From assembly GCA_963580285.1 (NCBI GenBank), contig OY757017.1, positions 14,334,538 through 14,398,537 on the forward strand: a stretch of DNA of 64,000 nt, in the 5' to 3' direction. Each line of letters starts with the position of its first letter. Position 1 is the stretch's first letter. Below are positions 11,925-23,305 of the stretch, piece after piece. Both the position numbers and the translations under genes were made by a program. Below the pieces are notes generated by a model. That model was not told the origin of the DNA, made no database searches, and was given only the letters and a program-made list of their open reading frames with translations. The DNA is from Lucinisca nassula. Taxonomy: Eukaryota; Mollusca; Bivalvia; Lucinida; Lucinidae.

Positions 11925-12153
11925 AAGTGGAACCCTGTGGTGCAGTGGTAAAGCATCGTTTTTGAGCTCGAGAGGTAGCCGGTTCGATCCCCGCAAGTGC
12001 CAAGTGTTGTTTCCTTGATCAAGAGATTTTATCGACATTGCTTAGTACTGGTTCCTACCCAGGAATTGAGGGCCACATGGAAGATTAGTATAATAGTACT
12101 AAATGTGTTGCGCTCTATAAATAAGGTCAGTTATCATTATTATTATTATTATT
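11925..12153 (+). mobile_element. tRNA-headed SINE with (ATT)n tail (SINE-5)
   Basis: The head CCTGTGGTGCAGTGGTAAAG carries A-box-like sequence and GGTTCGATCCCCGC is B-box-like. The body ends tgcgctctataaataagg and the tail is (ATT)n. HL-4a is inserted directly in the ATT tail. The tRNA-like head lacks a full cloverleaf, so it is not a tRNA gene. Confidence 0.7.
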
Positions 12154-13741
12154 ATAGCCCCGCTTTGAAAAAGTGGGGCTATATTGGATTTGCCATGTCC
12201 TTCTGTCATTCCGTAATTCCGTGATTCCGTTAATTTGTGTTGGCTCCATAACTTTGTATCTGCTTAACATATTTTCATGAAACTTCACACAAATGTTAAA
12301 CACCATAAGACAATGTGCAGAGCGAAGGAATTATAACTGTGGATTGCCTACTTTTGGAGTTATTGCCCTTTGAACATTTTCCGTAATTCCGTAATTCCGT
12401 GATTCCGTTAATTTGTGTTGGCTCCATAACTTTGTATCTGCTTAACATATTTTCATGAAACTTCACACAAATGTTAAACACCATAAGACAATGTGCAGAG
12501 CGAAGGAATTATAACTGTGGATTGCCTACTTTTGGAGTTATTGCCCTTTGAACATTGAAAAATGGCAATTTTAATTGTGTCCGCTTCATAACTCGAAAAC
12601 CGTTTGAGATATTTTTAGGAAACTTCACACAAATGTTAAGCACTATGAGACGATGTGCAGAGCGCAGGAACCATAACTCTGCATTGCTTATTTTTGGAGT
12701 TATTGCCCTTTGAACATTGAAAAATGGCAATTTTAACAGTGTCCGCTTCATAACTCGAAAACCGTTTGAGATAATTTCATGAAACTTCACACAAATGTTA
12801 AGCACTATGAGACAATGTGCAGAGCGCAAGAACCATAACTCTGGTTTTCGTATTTTCTGTGTGTCTGTCTGTGTGTCTGTCTGTGTCTGTTAACAATTTT
12901 CGTGTCCGCTCCATAACTTTAAAACCCATTCACATATTTTCATGAAACTTCACACAAACATTAAACACCATGAGATGGTGTGCAGAGTGCAGGAACCATA
13001 ACTCTGGATTGCCTAATTTTTGAGTTATTTCCCTTTGAATATTGAAAAATATCAATTTTAGCCGTCTTTGCTCGATAACTCAAAAACCGTTTGAGATAAT
13101 TTTATGAAACTTCACACAAATGTAAAGCACCATATTACATGTGCAGAGCGCAGGAACCCAAACTCTGGATTGTCTACTTTTTCAGTTATAGGCTTTCGAA
13201 TATTAAAAAATGGCAATTTTAACTATGTCCGCTCCATAACCGTTTCTGATATTTTCATGAAACTTCAAATAAATGAAAAGCACCTTGAGATGATGTGCAG
13301 AGTGCAGGAACCATAACTCTGGTTTGCCTACTTTAGGAGTTATTGTCCTTTGAACATTTAAAAAGGCAATTTTGACTGTGTCGGCTCCATAACTCACAAA
13401 CCATTTGAGATATTTTCATGACACTTCACACAAGTGTAAAGCACCATGAGACAATGTGCAGAGCGCAGGAACCCTGACTCTGATTTGCCTACTTTAGGAG
13501 TTATTACCCTTTGAACATTGAAAAATGGAAGATGAAATTTAGTATAAACATGGACATTCTGGTAATGTATCATGCTCATTGAAATGAGGGACAAGGGCTC
13601 ACAACTCTTAGAGTTTTTCCAGATAATGTAAAATTTTCAACAGTTATTTCTTGTTCATAACTGTTTTCTCTGCAGCTTAAATAACTTTCTTCTCTGACAG
13701 CGCTGAAGCGGGGCTATAGTCAGATCCTCTGACAGCTCTAG
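12154..13741 (+). mobile_element. HL-4a: HL-type element, 1588 bp
   Basis: The 5' hairpin ATAGCCCCGC...GTGGGGCTAT is at 12154-12182. The 3' subterminal GCGGGGCTAT (13708-13717) is the exact inverse of the first ten bases. The 3' hairpin GTCAG-atcct-CTGAC is at 13719-13733, and terminal CTAG at 13738-13741 precedes TTT. The core holds 160-177-bp units marked by gaaacttcacacaaatgtta, plus a (TGTC)n-like patch near 12850. A near-identical second copy is HL-4b at 18625. Confidence 0.78.
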
Positions 13742-13955
13742 TTTAACACTGTTAATTGGGTCCAAAGCAGAAACCATGTTAATTAAACAACAGTGTTATA
13801 TCCGAACAAAAAATGTAGAGATTACATAGAAAAATGACCATTTATGGTCATTTTTCTATATAATCTACACATTTTTGGTAACCATCTTGAAACCGTGTTA
13901 TATCCAAAACCGTGTTATAACGAACCATATTATAATGAAGTTGAGGTGTATTGTT
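13742..13955. repeat. Palindromic MITE fragment, second copy
   Basis: The hairpin gaaaaatgaccatttatggtcattttt lies near 13827-13856, flanked by cagtgttatatccgaac and its approximate inverse tccaaaaccgtgttataac. It matches the block at 1530-1680. Confidence 0.6.
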
Positions 13956-14065
13956 CAAACATAAAACACTTTTACACAAAGTACCAGTACACAGAAGATA
14001 CCTGTGGCATAAGCACAGGTTTTCATAAGTTTTCACCATTTTTAACTTTCCCTCTTGCACTATAG

Positions 14066-14230
14066 AAGCCTCTAAGGTGTAGTCGTTAAGCTACTTGCCT
14101 TAAACACCAGGGGTTATAGGTTTGTTTTTGGGATTGTCCAACCTTTCAGATGAGGCTTTAAACTGAGGTCTCATCTCAATATGACCTACATTTTTGGTGG
14201 AACATAAAACTTCAAACAAACTCTTGCCCT
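14066..14230 (+). mobile_element. SINE-1 copy, diverged
   Basis: The degraded tRNA-Thr-like head GAAGCCTCTAAGGTGTAGTC is followed by gatgaggctttaaactgagg. The usual accession of a gttggtgggacgtaaaactc tail is weak here. Confidence 0.6.
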
Positions 14231-14374
14231 AGACCTCATTGCTCAGTCAAATGCATGCCCAACCAATGATCAGGTAGCATCTTCAACCTTGAGTGGTCCG
14301 CCAACTTTCTTTTATTTCAGATACTTTCTAGGGTCATTCTCTTCCTACTGCTCATGCCAAATTAATCATTAAAT

Positions 14375-14680
14375 TGCCCACCCCTGTGGGGCTTGGAGAA
14401 ATAGATTGGGCTGCATGATGCTTCCACGCAGAGCTGAAACTGAACACAGATGAGTACTGGTAAACGGCTTATAATTAGACGGTCTAAGCCTGCCAAGGCA
14501 TGGTGGTGCTAGTCGGACCCTCCATGCATATAAACTCTATTTGTTTCAATGGACTACAGGGATTGAGATGTTATTTCATCTCAATATCAGGTAAAAGTCC
14601 CTCAAAATTGGAAGCAACATCTCCAAAATGACCTAAATAGTGTTGATGGGGACGTTAAACCTTAAATCCAACAAAACCCC
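14375..14680 (+). mobile_element. SINE-4 copy
   Basis: It starts cccctgtggggcttggagaa, continues gggctgcatgatgcttccac and cgggtaaaagtccc-like sequence, and ends gttgatggggacgttaaacc with an A/C-rich tail. About 14 copies in the window define the family (about 290 bp). Confidence 0.75.
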
Positions 14681-14692
14681 TGTGGGTTCTAG

Positions 14693-14845
14693 GCTCGTTT
14701 GGGTCGCATGTGAAACACCCAAGTTGGGCAACAGGTCATTTTGGTTTTCTCCAGGTTCTGGTTTTTGCCCATCTCTGATTTACAATCAGTTGGAAATAAA
14801 AGAAATAATCTTGAAAGGGCCTGACAACCATAACAAAAAAATAAA
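14693..14845 (+). mobile_element. SINE-2 3' fragment
   Basis: It lacks the tRNA head but keeps cacatgtgagac-like, caacaggtca, gggtactccggtt-like and ataatcttgaaagggcc sequence, then an A-rich tail. Confidence 0.6.
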
Positions 14846-14956
14846 AAAAAAGAAAAATTACAAACTGTGGATCAAGATGAGACGACTTCTACTGAGCTGT
14901 CTCGTCAGGATCCACCCTGTTTGACATCCTATTGATTAATTAGTGTATAGTAATGA

Positions 14957-15175
14957 TTTTAAGTATTGGGACAGATAGGCCTAAGCAAACAGTGTAGACC
15001 CAGATCAGACTGCTCCTGTAGGAGAAGTCTGATCAGGGTCTACACTGCTTGCCATTCTGTCTGCACTTTTGGAATCCTGGCTGGATCGTGAAATAAATTT
15101 GTTAAAATTTTTGGAGAATAACACGCAGCAAGTTCTCAAGGTCTCCGAATTTAAAGGATTTTTATGGTATACCCA
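14957..15175 (+). mobile_element. MITE-H copy with AGATCAGACTG hairpin
   Basis: It opens taagtattgggacagatagg. A hairpin follows: gtgtagacccagatcagact, a short loop, then agtctgatcagggtctacac. The tail carries ggatcgtgaaataaatttg. Copies are at 42310 and 57570; hairpin-only relatives lie near 21285, 45535 and 60190. Confidence 0.65.
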
Positions 15176-15332
15176 CCTATTTACAGCAATTGATGTGTCC
15201 AAATTCTAAGATTGAAAAGTCCAGTTCAGAAACTCAGGGATGAGGGGGTTAAGAAATGCACAGGCTGATCCTAGTCATCACTGGTTCAAGGATGCAAAAG
15301 ACATGGCCTGGCATATATACAGTTGGCGGTAG

Positions 15333-15622
15333 TGCCCCCGCCCATCGGGGCCTGGAGAAATTGATTGGGCTGCACTGTGCTTCGGCACAGTGCTGAAACC
15401 GACCGAACTTGAGTACTGGTACCAAGCTTAGGTCTAAGCCTGGCCACGAAAAGTAATGCTAGTCAGACGCTCCTTAAACCCTACCAGTTTCTATGGGTAT
15501 TAGGGCTTGAGATGTCATTTTATCTCAGTGTCGGCTAAAAGTCCCACGAAATAGGAAGCAACGTCTCCAAAATAACCTTAATAGTGTTGACAGGGACGTA
15601 AAACCTCAACTCAAACAAACAA
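15333..15622 (+). mobile_element. SINE-4 copy
   Basis: The head is gcccccgcccatcggggcct, the end gttgacagggacgtaaaacc with an (AAAC)n tail. Confidence 0.75.
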
Positions 15623-15676
15623 AATTCAGTTGGTGGAGAAGGAAAATATGAAACTTCTTGATCCTCTTTGGTATAC

Positions 15677-15850
15677 AGGCTCTCTTTTAATCATAAGGTC
15701 TCTCACCACTGTGATTCAGGCCTCACTTGGGTTACATGTGAGACTCCAAGTTCTGCAACAGAAGGTCAGCTGGTTTTTCTCGGGTACTCCAGTTTCATCC
15801 ATCTCTGATTAAAGATAAGCTTGAAATATGTGAATGGCCAAAAAAAGCAA
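15677..15850 (+). mobile_element. SINE-2 copy, 5' truncated
   Basis: It carries ttaatcataaggtctctcac, then agttctgcaacagaaggtca and gggtactccagtttcatcc. The A-rich tail runs into 15860. Confidence 0.65.
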
Positions 15851-15943
15851 AGCCACAAAAAAGCCTTGTTGTTGTGTTTGAGAATCTTTGTACAATTGTG
15901 TATGGGTAATAGAGCCAGGTTATGGGTATTTTCCGCATTGGCA

Positions 15944-16012
15944 AGCAGGAAAGGCTCTGGCGAGACTGCGTACGTGCGCAGTCTCGCCAGAGCCTTTGCT
16001 GCTCAGGGGCAT
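15944..16012. repeat. Long perfect hairpin (MITE centre)
   Basis: The arms contain ggctctggcgagactgcg and cgcagtctcgccagagcc around a 4-6 base loop, with outer arms agcagga/tgctgct. A related hairpin is at 50095-50160, so this is a dispersed family. Confidence 0.8.
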
Positions 16013-16126
16013 GTAATGAAGACCTTGAGCGAGCTTCATTCAAGATGTCATTTGTCTAGCTGTAGAAATTGGCCACCCACATGCATTTGAAGAACAAAAA
16101 GGCCCTTTTCTAAAGCAATATCTTAG

Positions 16127-16195
16127 AAGCTTCTGTGGTGTAATGGTTCAGCTTCTCGCCTTACAAACCAGTGGTCGCTGGAAATTCCGGGCTTC
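16127..16195 (+). mobile_element. SINE-1 head only
   Basis: GAAGCTTCTGTGGTGTAATG and ctcgccttacaaaccagtgg give a tRNA-Thr-like head. It is immediately followed by a SINE-2 head, forming a head-to-head-style chimera in the same orientation. Confidence 0.6.
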
Positions 16196-16327
16196 AGAGG
16201 CCTCCATGGCCTAGTGGGTAAGAGTCTCACTCTAAATCATTAGGTGTCACATCACAGCTGTAGTTCAAGCCTCACTTGGGTCACATGTGAGATGCCAAGT
16301 TCTGCAACAGAAGGTCACATGGTTTTT

Positions 16328-19300
16328 AGCTCACCTGAGCCGAAGGCTCATGTGAGGTATTAGTATACCACGAGCCGGCGTCCGTCGTCGTCCGTCGTCC
16401 ACACTTTCAAAGAAGTATATCTCCAGAACCAGTGGGCCAATCTTGATCAAATTTCATGTGAAGCATTATCAGGTAGGGGGAAAGGCTGCATACTGTTTTC
16501 GGGCAGATCGGATTGGAACTCTGGTTGCCATTTCAACAAATAGCTCCCATAGACTTAACATAGGAAAAAGTTTGTCATCACTAGCTCCGTCAATTTTTTT
16601 CTGATCGTCTTCATTCTTGCAGATAACGAGGACAGGCATAAAATCTCGATCAAGCTCGATTTTGGGCTGAATCGGATTATTCACTCAGGAGTTACGTGCC
16701 CTTGAGCGTTCTTAACATAGGAAAAAGCTTGTCATCACTCTAGCTCCGTCAATTTTTTTCTGATCGACTTCATTCTTGCAGATAACGAGGACAGGCATGA
16801 AATCTCGATCAAGTTCGATTTTGGGCTGAATCGGATTATTCACTCAGGAGTTACGTGCCCTTGAGCGTTGAAAAAATTGCCTATTGACTTAACATGGGGA
16901 GAATGTTGTCATCACCGTAGCTGCTTCAATTATTTTCAGATTGGCTTTATTCTTGCAGATAACCAGCACAGCCATGAAATCTCGGTCAAGTTCGATAACT
17001 GGCAGAATCGGATCATTCACTTAGGAGTTACCTGCCCTTGTGTGTTTTTGCATTAGGGTTAATGGGAATTTCAAAAATGTATATCTTAAAGACTACTTGG
17101 CCAACTTTGATCAAATTTCATGTGTCGCATTATTGGGCAAGTGGAAAGGCTTCATTAGGTTTTCAGGCAGATCTGAGTGGAACTCTGGTTGCCATGGCAA
17201 CATCTAGCTCCCATAGACTTCACATAGGAAAAAGCTTGTCATCACTCTAGCTCCGTCAATTGTTTTCTGATCGACTTCGTTCTTGCAGATAACCAGTACA
17301 GGCATAAAATCTCGGTCAAGTTCGATTTTGGGCCGAATCGGATTATTTGCCTTGGAGTTACCTGCCCTTGAGCATAAAAAAATACGTTGTGACCACGATA
17401 GCAACTTTATTTTTATTCAGATCAGCTTCAAACTTGCAGGTAACGTGGACAGGCATAAAATCTCAGTTAAGTTCGAATCTGAATATTGACCTCGGAGTTA
17501 CATGACCTTGAGCGACAAAAAATTTGCCCATAGACTTTACATAGGGAAAATGTTATGACTACGATAGCGACTTGAATTTTTTTCAGTTCAGCTTCAAACT
17601 TGCAGGTAACGAGGACAGACATAAAATCTCGGCTAAGTTCGATTTTGGGCCGAATCGGATTATTTGCCTTGGAGTTACCTGCCCTTGAGCATAAAAAAAT
17701 ACGTTGTGACCACGATAGCAACTTTATTTTTATTCATATCAGCTTCAAACTTGCAGGTAACGAGGACAGGCATAAAATCTCGGTTAAGTTTAATTTTGGG
17801 CCGAATCGGAATATTGACCTCGGAGTTACGTGACATTGAGCGACAAAAAATTTGCCCATAGACTTAATTAGGGAAAATGTTGCGACTACGATAGCAACTT
17901 GAATTTTTTTCAGATCAGCTTCAAACTTGCAGGTAACGAGGACAGACATAAAATCTCGGTTAAGTTCGATTTTGGGCCGAATCGGAATATTTGCCTTGGA
18001 GTTACCTGCCCTTGAGCATAAAAAAATACGTTGTGACCATGATAGCAACTTTATTTTTATTCATATCAGCTTCAAACTTGCAGGTAACGAGGACAGGCAT
18101 AAAATCTCGGTTAAGTTCGATTTTGGGCCGAATCGGAATATTGACCTCGGAGTTACGTGACCTTGAGAGACAAAAAAATTTGCCCATAGACTTATCGTAG
18201 GGAAAATGTTGTGACAGAAATAGCGACTTGAATTTTTAGCTCACCTGAGCCAAAGGCTCCAGTGAGCTGATAGTATACCAAGGCTCCGGAGTCCGTCGTC
18301 TGTCGTCCGTCCATCCGTCGTCCACACTTTCAATGAAGCATATCTCAGAAGGCAGTCGACCAATCTTGTTTGAATTTTATGTGTAGCACCATTGGGCAAG
18401 GGGAAAGGCTGCATTAGGTTTTGGAGCTAGTCTGGTTCATTTGTTCCTTCATTCTTCTTTCTCTCCATATAGAGATATTAGACCAATGTTAAATTTTTAA
18501 TCAAAGATTTCTCAGGAACTATAAAAGCCAGAAGCATCAAATTTGGTATTCAATAGAATAATGATGACTTATTTTGTGTAAGAGACATTGGGCTTTCTCA
18601 GCTTATTTGTTCATCTGTTCTTTTATAGCCCCGCTTTGAAAAAGTGGGGCTATATTGGATTTGCCATGTCCTTCTGTCATTCCGTGATTCCGTTAATTTG
18701 TGTTGGCTCCATAACTTTGTATCTGCTTAACATATTTTCATGAAACTTCACACAAATGTTAAACACCATAAGACAATGTGCAGAGCGAAGGAATTATAAC
18801 TGTGGATTGCCTACTTTTGGAGTTATTGCCCTTTGAACATTTTCCGTAATTCCGTAATTCTGTGATTCCGTTAATTTGTGTTGGCTCCATAACTTTGTAT
18901 CTGCTTAACATATTTTCATGAAACTTCACACAAATGTTAAACACCATAAGACAATGTGCAGAGCGAAGGAATTATAACTGTGGATTGCCTACTTTTGGAG
19001 TTATTGCCCTTTGAACATTGAAAAATGGCAATTTTAATTGTGTCCGCTTCATAACTCGAAAACCGTTTGTGAATGAGATATTTTTAGGAAACTTCACACA
19101 AATGTTAAGCACTATGAGACGATGTGCAGAGCGCAGGAACCATAACTCTGCATTGCTTATTTTTGGAGTTATTGCCCTTTGAACATTGAAAAATGGCAAT
19201 TTTAACAGTGTCCGCTTCATAACTCGAAAACCGTTTGAGATAATTTCATGAAACTTCACACAAATGTTAAGCACTATGAGACAATGTGCAGAGCGCAAGA

Positions 19301-20436
19301 ACCATAACTCTGGTTTTCGTATTTTCTGTGTGTCTGTCTGTGTGTCTGTCTGTGTCTGTTAACAATTTTCGTGTCCGCTCCATAACTTTAAAACCCATTC
19401 ACATATTTTCATGAAACTTCACACAAACATTAAACACCATGAGATGGTGTGCAGAGTGCAGGAACCATAACTCTGGATTGCCTAATTTTTGAGTTATTTC
19501 CCTTTGAATATTGAAAAATATCAATTTTAGCCGTCTTTGCTCGATAACTCAAAAACCGTTTGAGATAATTTTATGAAACTTCACACAAATGTAAAGCACC
19601 ATATTACATGTGCAGAGCGCAGGAACCCAAACTCTGGATTGTCTACTTTTTCAGTTATAGGCTTTTGAATATTAAAAAATGGCAATTTTAACTATGTCCG
19701 CTCCATAACCGTTTCTGATATTTTCATGAAATTTCAAATAAATGAAAAGCACCTTGAGATGATGTGCAGAGTGCAGGAACCATAACTCTGGTTTGCCTAC
19801 TTTAGGAGTTATTGCCCTTTGAACATTTAAAAAGGCAATTTTGACTGTGTCGGCTCCATAACTCACAAACCATTTGAGATATTTTCATGACACTTCACAC
19901 AAGTGTAAAGCACCATGAGACAATGTGCAGAGCGCAGGAACCCTGACTCTGATTTGCCTACTTTAGGAGTTATTACCCTTTGAACATTGAAAAATGGAAG
20001 ATGAAATTTAGTATAACATGGACATTCTGGTAATGTATCATGCTCATTGAAATGAGGGACAAGGGCTCACAACTCTTAGAGTTTTTCCAGATAATGTAAA
20101 ATTTTCAACAGTTATTTCTTGTTCATAACTGTTTTCTCTGCAGCTTAAATAACTTTCTTCTCTGACAGCGCTGAAGCGGGGCTATAGTCAGATCCTCTGA
20201 CAGCTCTAGTTCATTCTTCTTTCTCTCCATTTTGACCAATGTTAAATTTTCGTCAAAGATTTCTCAGGAACTATAGAAGCTAGAAGTCTCAAACTTGGAA
20301 TGCAATTCAATAATGATGGCTTATATCCTGTAAGGGTCAATGGGCTGGATTCTATTAGCAGATTTAGTAGTCAAGTCTGTGAATTGTTAAAACTTAAGTT
20401 CCTCAGGTGAGCGGTTTAGGCTCATTGAGCCTCTTG
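16328..20436 (+). mobile_element. HL-5 composite: two 5' ends, one 3' end
   Basis: The first 5' hairpin AGCTCACCTGAGCCGAAGGC...TGTGAGGT is at 16328-16358. The core holds about 163-bp units (marker cttgcaggtaacgaggacag) to 18235. A second 5' hairpin, AGCTCACCTGAGCCAAAGG...AGTGAGCT, is at 18238-18268. One 3' end follows: TCAGGTGAGC (20403-20412), hairpin aggctca-t-tgagcct (20418-20432), CTTG (20433-20436), then TTT. Flanks at 16327 and 20437 are one SINE-2. HL-4b is nested at 18625-20209. Confidence 0.72.
18625..20209 (+). mobile_element. HL-4b: near-identical second copy of HL-4a, nested in HL-5
   Basis: It is 1585 bp, with the same 5' hairpin, core, 3' hairpin and CTAG (20206-20209) as HL-4a. 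The copies differ by a few small indels (11 bp missing near 18690, an extra 8 bp near 19069) and scattered substitutions. The empty site is given by HL-5 core sequence at 18439: ttgttccttcattcttcttt. Confidence 0.8.
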
Positions 20437-20517
20437 TTTCTCCGGGTACTCCGGTTTTTGCTCATCTCTGATTAACGAGCAGCTGAAGTAAGGGCCTTAA
20501 ACAAAAATAAAAAAAAT

Positions 20518-20615
20518 CTGGGCTTCTCCTGTCTTTCAGATGAGTCTTTAAACCAAAGACCCATCTCCATTTGAACTTATTTGTTGGTCGTACTTAAAGC
20601 TCAAACAAACAATGC
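20518..20615 (+). mobile_element. SINE-1 3' fragment next to exon 2
   Basis: cagatgagtctttaaaccaa and ttgttggtcgtacttaaagctc match the SINE-1 tail. It stops about 20 bp before the exon 2 acceptor tttatttcag, so it may contribute to the acceptor region. Confidence 0.6.
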
Positions 20616-20634
20616 ATCATTCCATTTATTTCAG

Positions 20635-20745
20635 AGGACATTTTCTGAGGGTTCGAGATCACTGGCTAGCAGTAGAAAAAGTTTCACATTTCTGTTGAAG
20701 TTCCTTACAGATATTATGCCTTATGAGACTGCCATTCATCTCAAG
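20635..20745 (+). CDS. FANCA: FANCA exon 2 of window
   Basis: The acceptor is ccatttatttcag and the donor AAG|gtaaat. The exon is 111 bp, 37 codons, phase 0 on both sides. The peptide contains SSRKSFTFLLKFLTDIMPYE, aligning with the vertebrate block KKALVFLFTFLSELVPFE, and ends HLK, where vertebrates read YLQ before VHIL. A PAL-A MITE begins 7 bp into the following intron. Confidence 0.9.
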
Positions 20746-20751
20746 GTAAAT

Positions 20752-21045
20752 CATCACGTGAACAAGTCCGTGAAATGAACAAGTCAGTGAAATGAAATGA
20801 AATAGAGAAAACTGGGGATTACAGAGGTATACATTATTTGCCTTATTTTAACTCCAAGACATAGGTTGTGGGTACTCGTTAGAACCGCCTCAGTGAGGCG
20901 GTTCTAACAAGCACCCACAACCTATGTTTGCAGTATAAATAAGAAAAATAGCACGTATTTTCATACAAAAGTAGCCATTTTGGAGATGTGAAAAAATACA
21001 CTATGCCACACAGGTGTGTTATCGCAATGTTTGAAAAAGGTTTGA
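20752..21045 (+). mobile_element. PAL-A MITE at the exon 2 donor
   Basis: One end is catcacgtgaacaagtccg; the other is gtgtgttatcgcaatg. The centre is an inverted repeat, gttagaaccgcctcagtgag with its inverse, flanked by cataggttgtgggtac and its inverse. It lies directly after gtaaat of the exon 2 donor. Confidence 0.8.
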
Positions 21046-21399
21046 TACTGTAACTAACAAATAGTGATTTGCCAATTAATTATTTTATTCAATGATTACT
21101 CGTTTTAGGCAAATGAGTACACAATCAATCCTGATTTTCCATGATTGATTAAGCTTTTGTCCCGATACATATAAAAAGCTTTTCGTATGCTATTCTTAGA
21201 ATGCAGAGAAAACTTGTTATTATTGCTCATTCAAAATTAACCCATTTTGTTTCGTATACCCCAAAATATGTACCCTGGCAAACAGTGAAGGCCAAAATCA
21301 GACTCGGCAGAACGCGGCATCTGATCAGGACCGGCACTGTCTGCAAAAAGTTCACCTATTTTCCAAATAAACTTTGATAAAAAAAACATCTTGGCACCC

Positions 21400-21990
21400 C
21401 TAAAGTTTGAAATGGACTCCTGTGAAACAGATTATATTTAAAAGAATTTCGCTGAAGGTTATATTGCACCTGTGTTGCAAAATCACCAAGCCATGAAATG
21501 TAGGTCAAGGTCACTCATGGATGCTTACATAAACCTTGCCATCCTAAGATGCAAGTTTGTCGCAAGAATCATTAATTAAGCTCTTACATTTCTTGTGAAA
21601 TGGACTCTTACATTAGGGTTGACACAATAGTTTACAAAGTCAGTGAACCATGGAATTTAGGTCAAGGTCATATATGGTTGCTTGCATTAAAATTGCCGTC
21701 CCTAAATGCTAAATTGTAGCAAGTATCATCAACAAAGTTCTGATAGTTCTCAAGAAATGGACTTATATTATTATGAACACTAGGATTTACACAATAAGTT
21801 ACAAAGCAAGTGAACCATGAAATTTAGGTCAAGGTCAAATATGAATGCTTGCATTAACTTTGCCATCCAAAAGATGCAAGTTAGCACCAAATATCATTAA
21901 TGAGGCTCTGATAGTTGTTGAGAAATCGACTCTTACATAAGGGTGAATGCTAGAGTGAAAACAAGAGTTGACAAATAGCCGGAACACTGG
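21400..21990 (+). repeat. Tandem repeat, about 140-bp unit
   Basis: Three to four diverged units share gaaatggactcttacat, aaatttaggtcaaggtca and gcttgcattaaaattgcc. The same family is found in the opposite orientation at 41450-41990. A MITE-H hairpin remnant is near 21285-21350. No coding potential. Confidence 0.7.
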
Positions 21991-22035
21991 ACTCCTATAT
22001 TGCACCATTCTTAAAGCAGGCGTTGGCTGGCTGAT

Positions 22036-22308
22036 TTGAGGTTTAACATCCCCATCAACACTGTATAGGTCATTTTGGAGACATTGCTTCTAATTTTGTG
22101 GACTTTACACTACATTGATATGAACTGACATCTCAAGCCCTGTCATCCAAGCATGGACGGTCCGATTCACACCACTTTGCCTGGGCAGGCTTAGCTCCTT
22201 TAAGCAGCTTACCAGTACTCATGTGCCGTCAGTTTCTGCTCTGCATCTGTGTGGAAGCATCATGCAGCCCATCTATTTCTTCAAGCCCTGTGGGTAGGGC
22301 TGTAAAGC
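22036..22308 (-). mobile_element. SINE-4 copy
   Basis: The reverse-orientation tail ttgaggtttaacatcccc opens it and gcagcccatctatttcttca closes it. Confidence 0.75.
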
Positions 22309-22499
22309 AGGCTTAAAGAAAATGAACATTTATGGTCATTTGTCAATATAATCTAAACATATTGCAAACAAGCTTCCAGTTCAGTTGATGAATGTTAAAT
22401 TGGTCATCAGGTTACTTTCGTACATACAGTTTTAGCCAATACCAACTGCTGGTAAACAATCTGCTAGATTTCAAACATATTGGGCTGCATCAAGCTTAA

Positions 22500-22790
22500 A
22501 CATCACCTGAAAAAGTCCGCGAAATGAACATCCCTTCTAAACCCCACTTTATACAGTGAAAACTGGGGTTTACAGGGGTATATATTATTTTGCTTAATTC
22601 TGCTCCTAGACACAGGTTGTGGGTACTGATTAGAACCACCTCAATTAGGCGGTTCTAACAAGCACCTGCAACCTATGTTTGCAGTATAAGTAAGAAAAAT
22701 ATCACAGATTTTCATCGGAAAAGTAGCCAGTTTGGAGATATGAAAAAACGCACAATGTCACACGGGTGTGTAATCATAATGATGTCTATT
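22500..22790 (+). mobile_element. PAL-A MITE
   Basis: The ends are catcacctgaaaaagtccgc and gtgtgtaatcataatg. The central inverted repeat, gattagaaccacctcaatt with its inverse, has several mismatches. Confidence 0.75.
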
Positions 22791-22914
22791 CAGACATAAG
22801 GTCAAGTGAGCTCTTTGATAAGCATGTGCATCTGTCAAGTCTGATCAGTCTTTGCTTGCTGTTATATGGATAGTAATCCCATTTTTTTTTTCAAATTAAG
22901 TCACTCTGTAAGGG

Positions 22915-23305
22915 GTAAACTCTTAAAGGAAAGAATTTGCTTCTTAGGAGCAAATTGTTTCCTTTAAGAGTTGACCCTTATTCATAAGTGAGTTGCATCT
23001 TATTCATAAGCAGGTTGCCTCCCCTGGAGGTGTTTTCATTCCCCTTTAAGGGGAACGGGAACACCGGCCAGATTTATCTGCCATATTTCAAAGGGAGACA
23101 ATTTTCGGGACTTTCTGACCACTTTTCTATAAGCCCTGTCCCACTGAAAAAGAGGTCTACTCTTAAAGGAAAGAATTGGCTCCTGAGGAGCAAATTCTTT
23201 TCTTTAAGAGTTGACTCCTGTTGACATGGGAGACAAAAAATACTTTTGCAGGAGTTGCCTCCCTTAAAGGTGTTCCTATTCCCCTTAAGGAAAAATTGAA
23301 AAGTG
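22915..23305. repeat. Inverted-repeat family IR-K
   Basis: Palindromic blocks include aaaggaaagaatttgcttc/gaagcaaatt-like arms at 22925-22975 and again at 23160-23215. Between them are tgcctcccctggaggtgttt and cccctttaaggggaacggga. Related blocks occur at 27455-27540 plus 30811-30880 (split by HL-6) and 54119-54303 (inside a PAL-A). Confidence 0.6.

Larger units (their letters stand above)
16197..20510 (+). mobile_element. SINE-2 copy split by HL-5
   Basis: The 5' part (16197-16327) has a tRNA-Lys-like head, GCCTCCATGGCCTAGTGGG, to aaggtcacatggttttt. The 3' part (20437-20510) resumes with tttctccgggtactccggtt. Intact siblings (33798, 58273) read ggtggtttttctcagggtac here, so they give the empty site for HL-5. 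Confidence 0.8.

Noticed and set aside
12509..13594. Several minus-strand open frames with repeated NVQRAITPK-like peptides
   Set aside because: They are translations of the HL-4 tandem core; the same frames recur in HL-4b with indels and have no domain or start logic.
7300..18360. CRISPR-like regularly spaced repeats
   Set aside because: Units are 145-180 bp, directly adjacent and diverged in a eukaryotic transposon core; no repeat-spacer pattern or cas genes.
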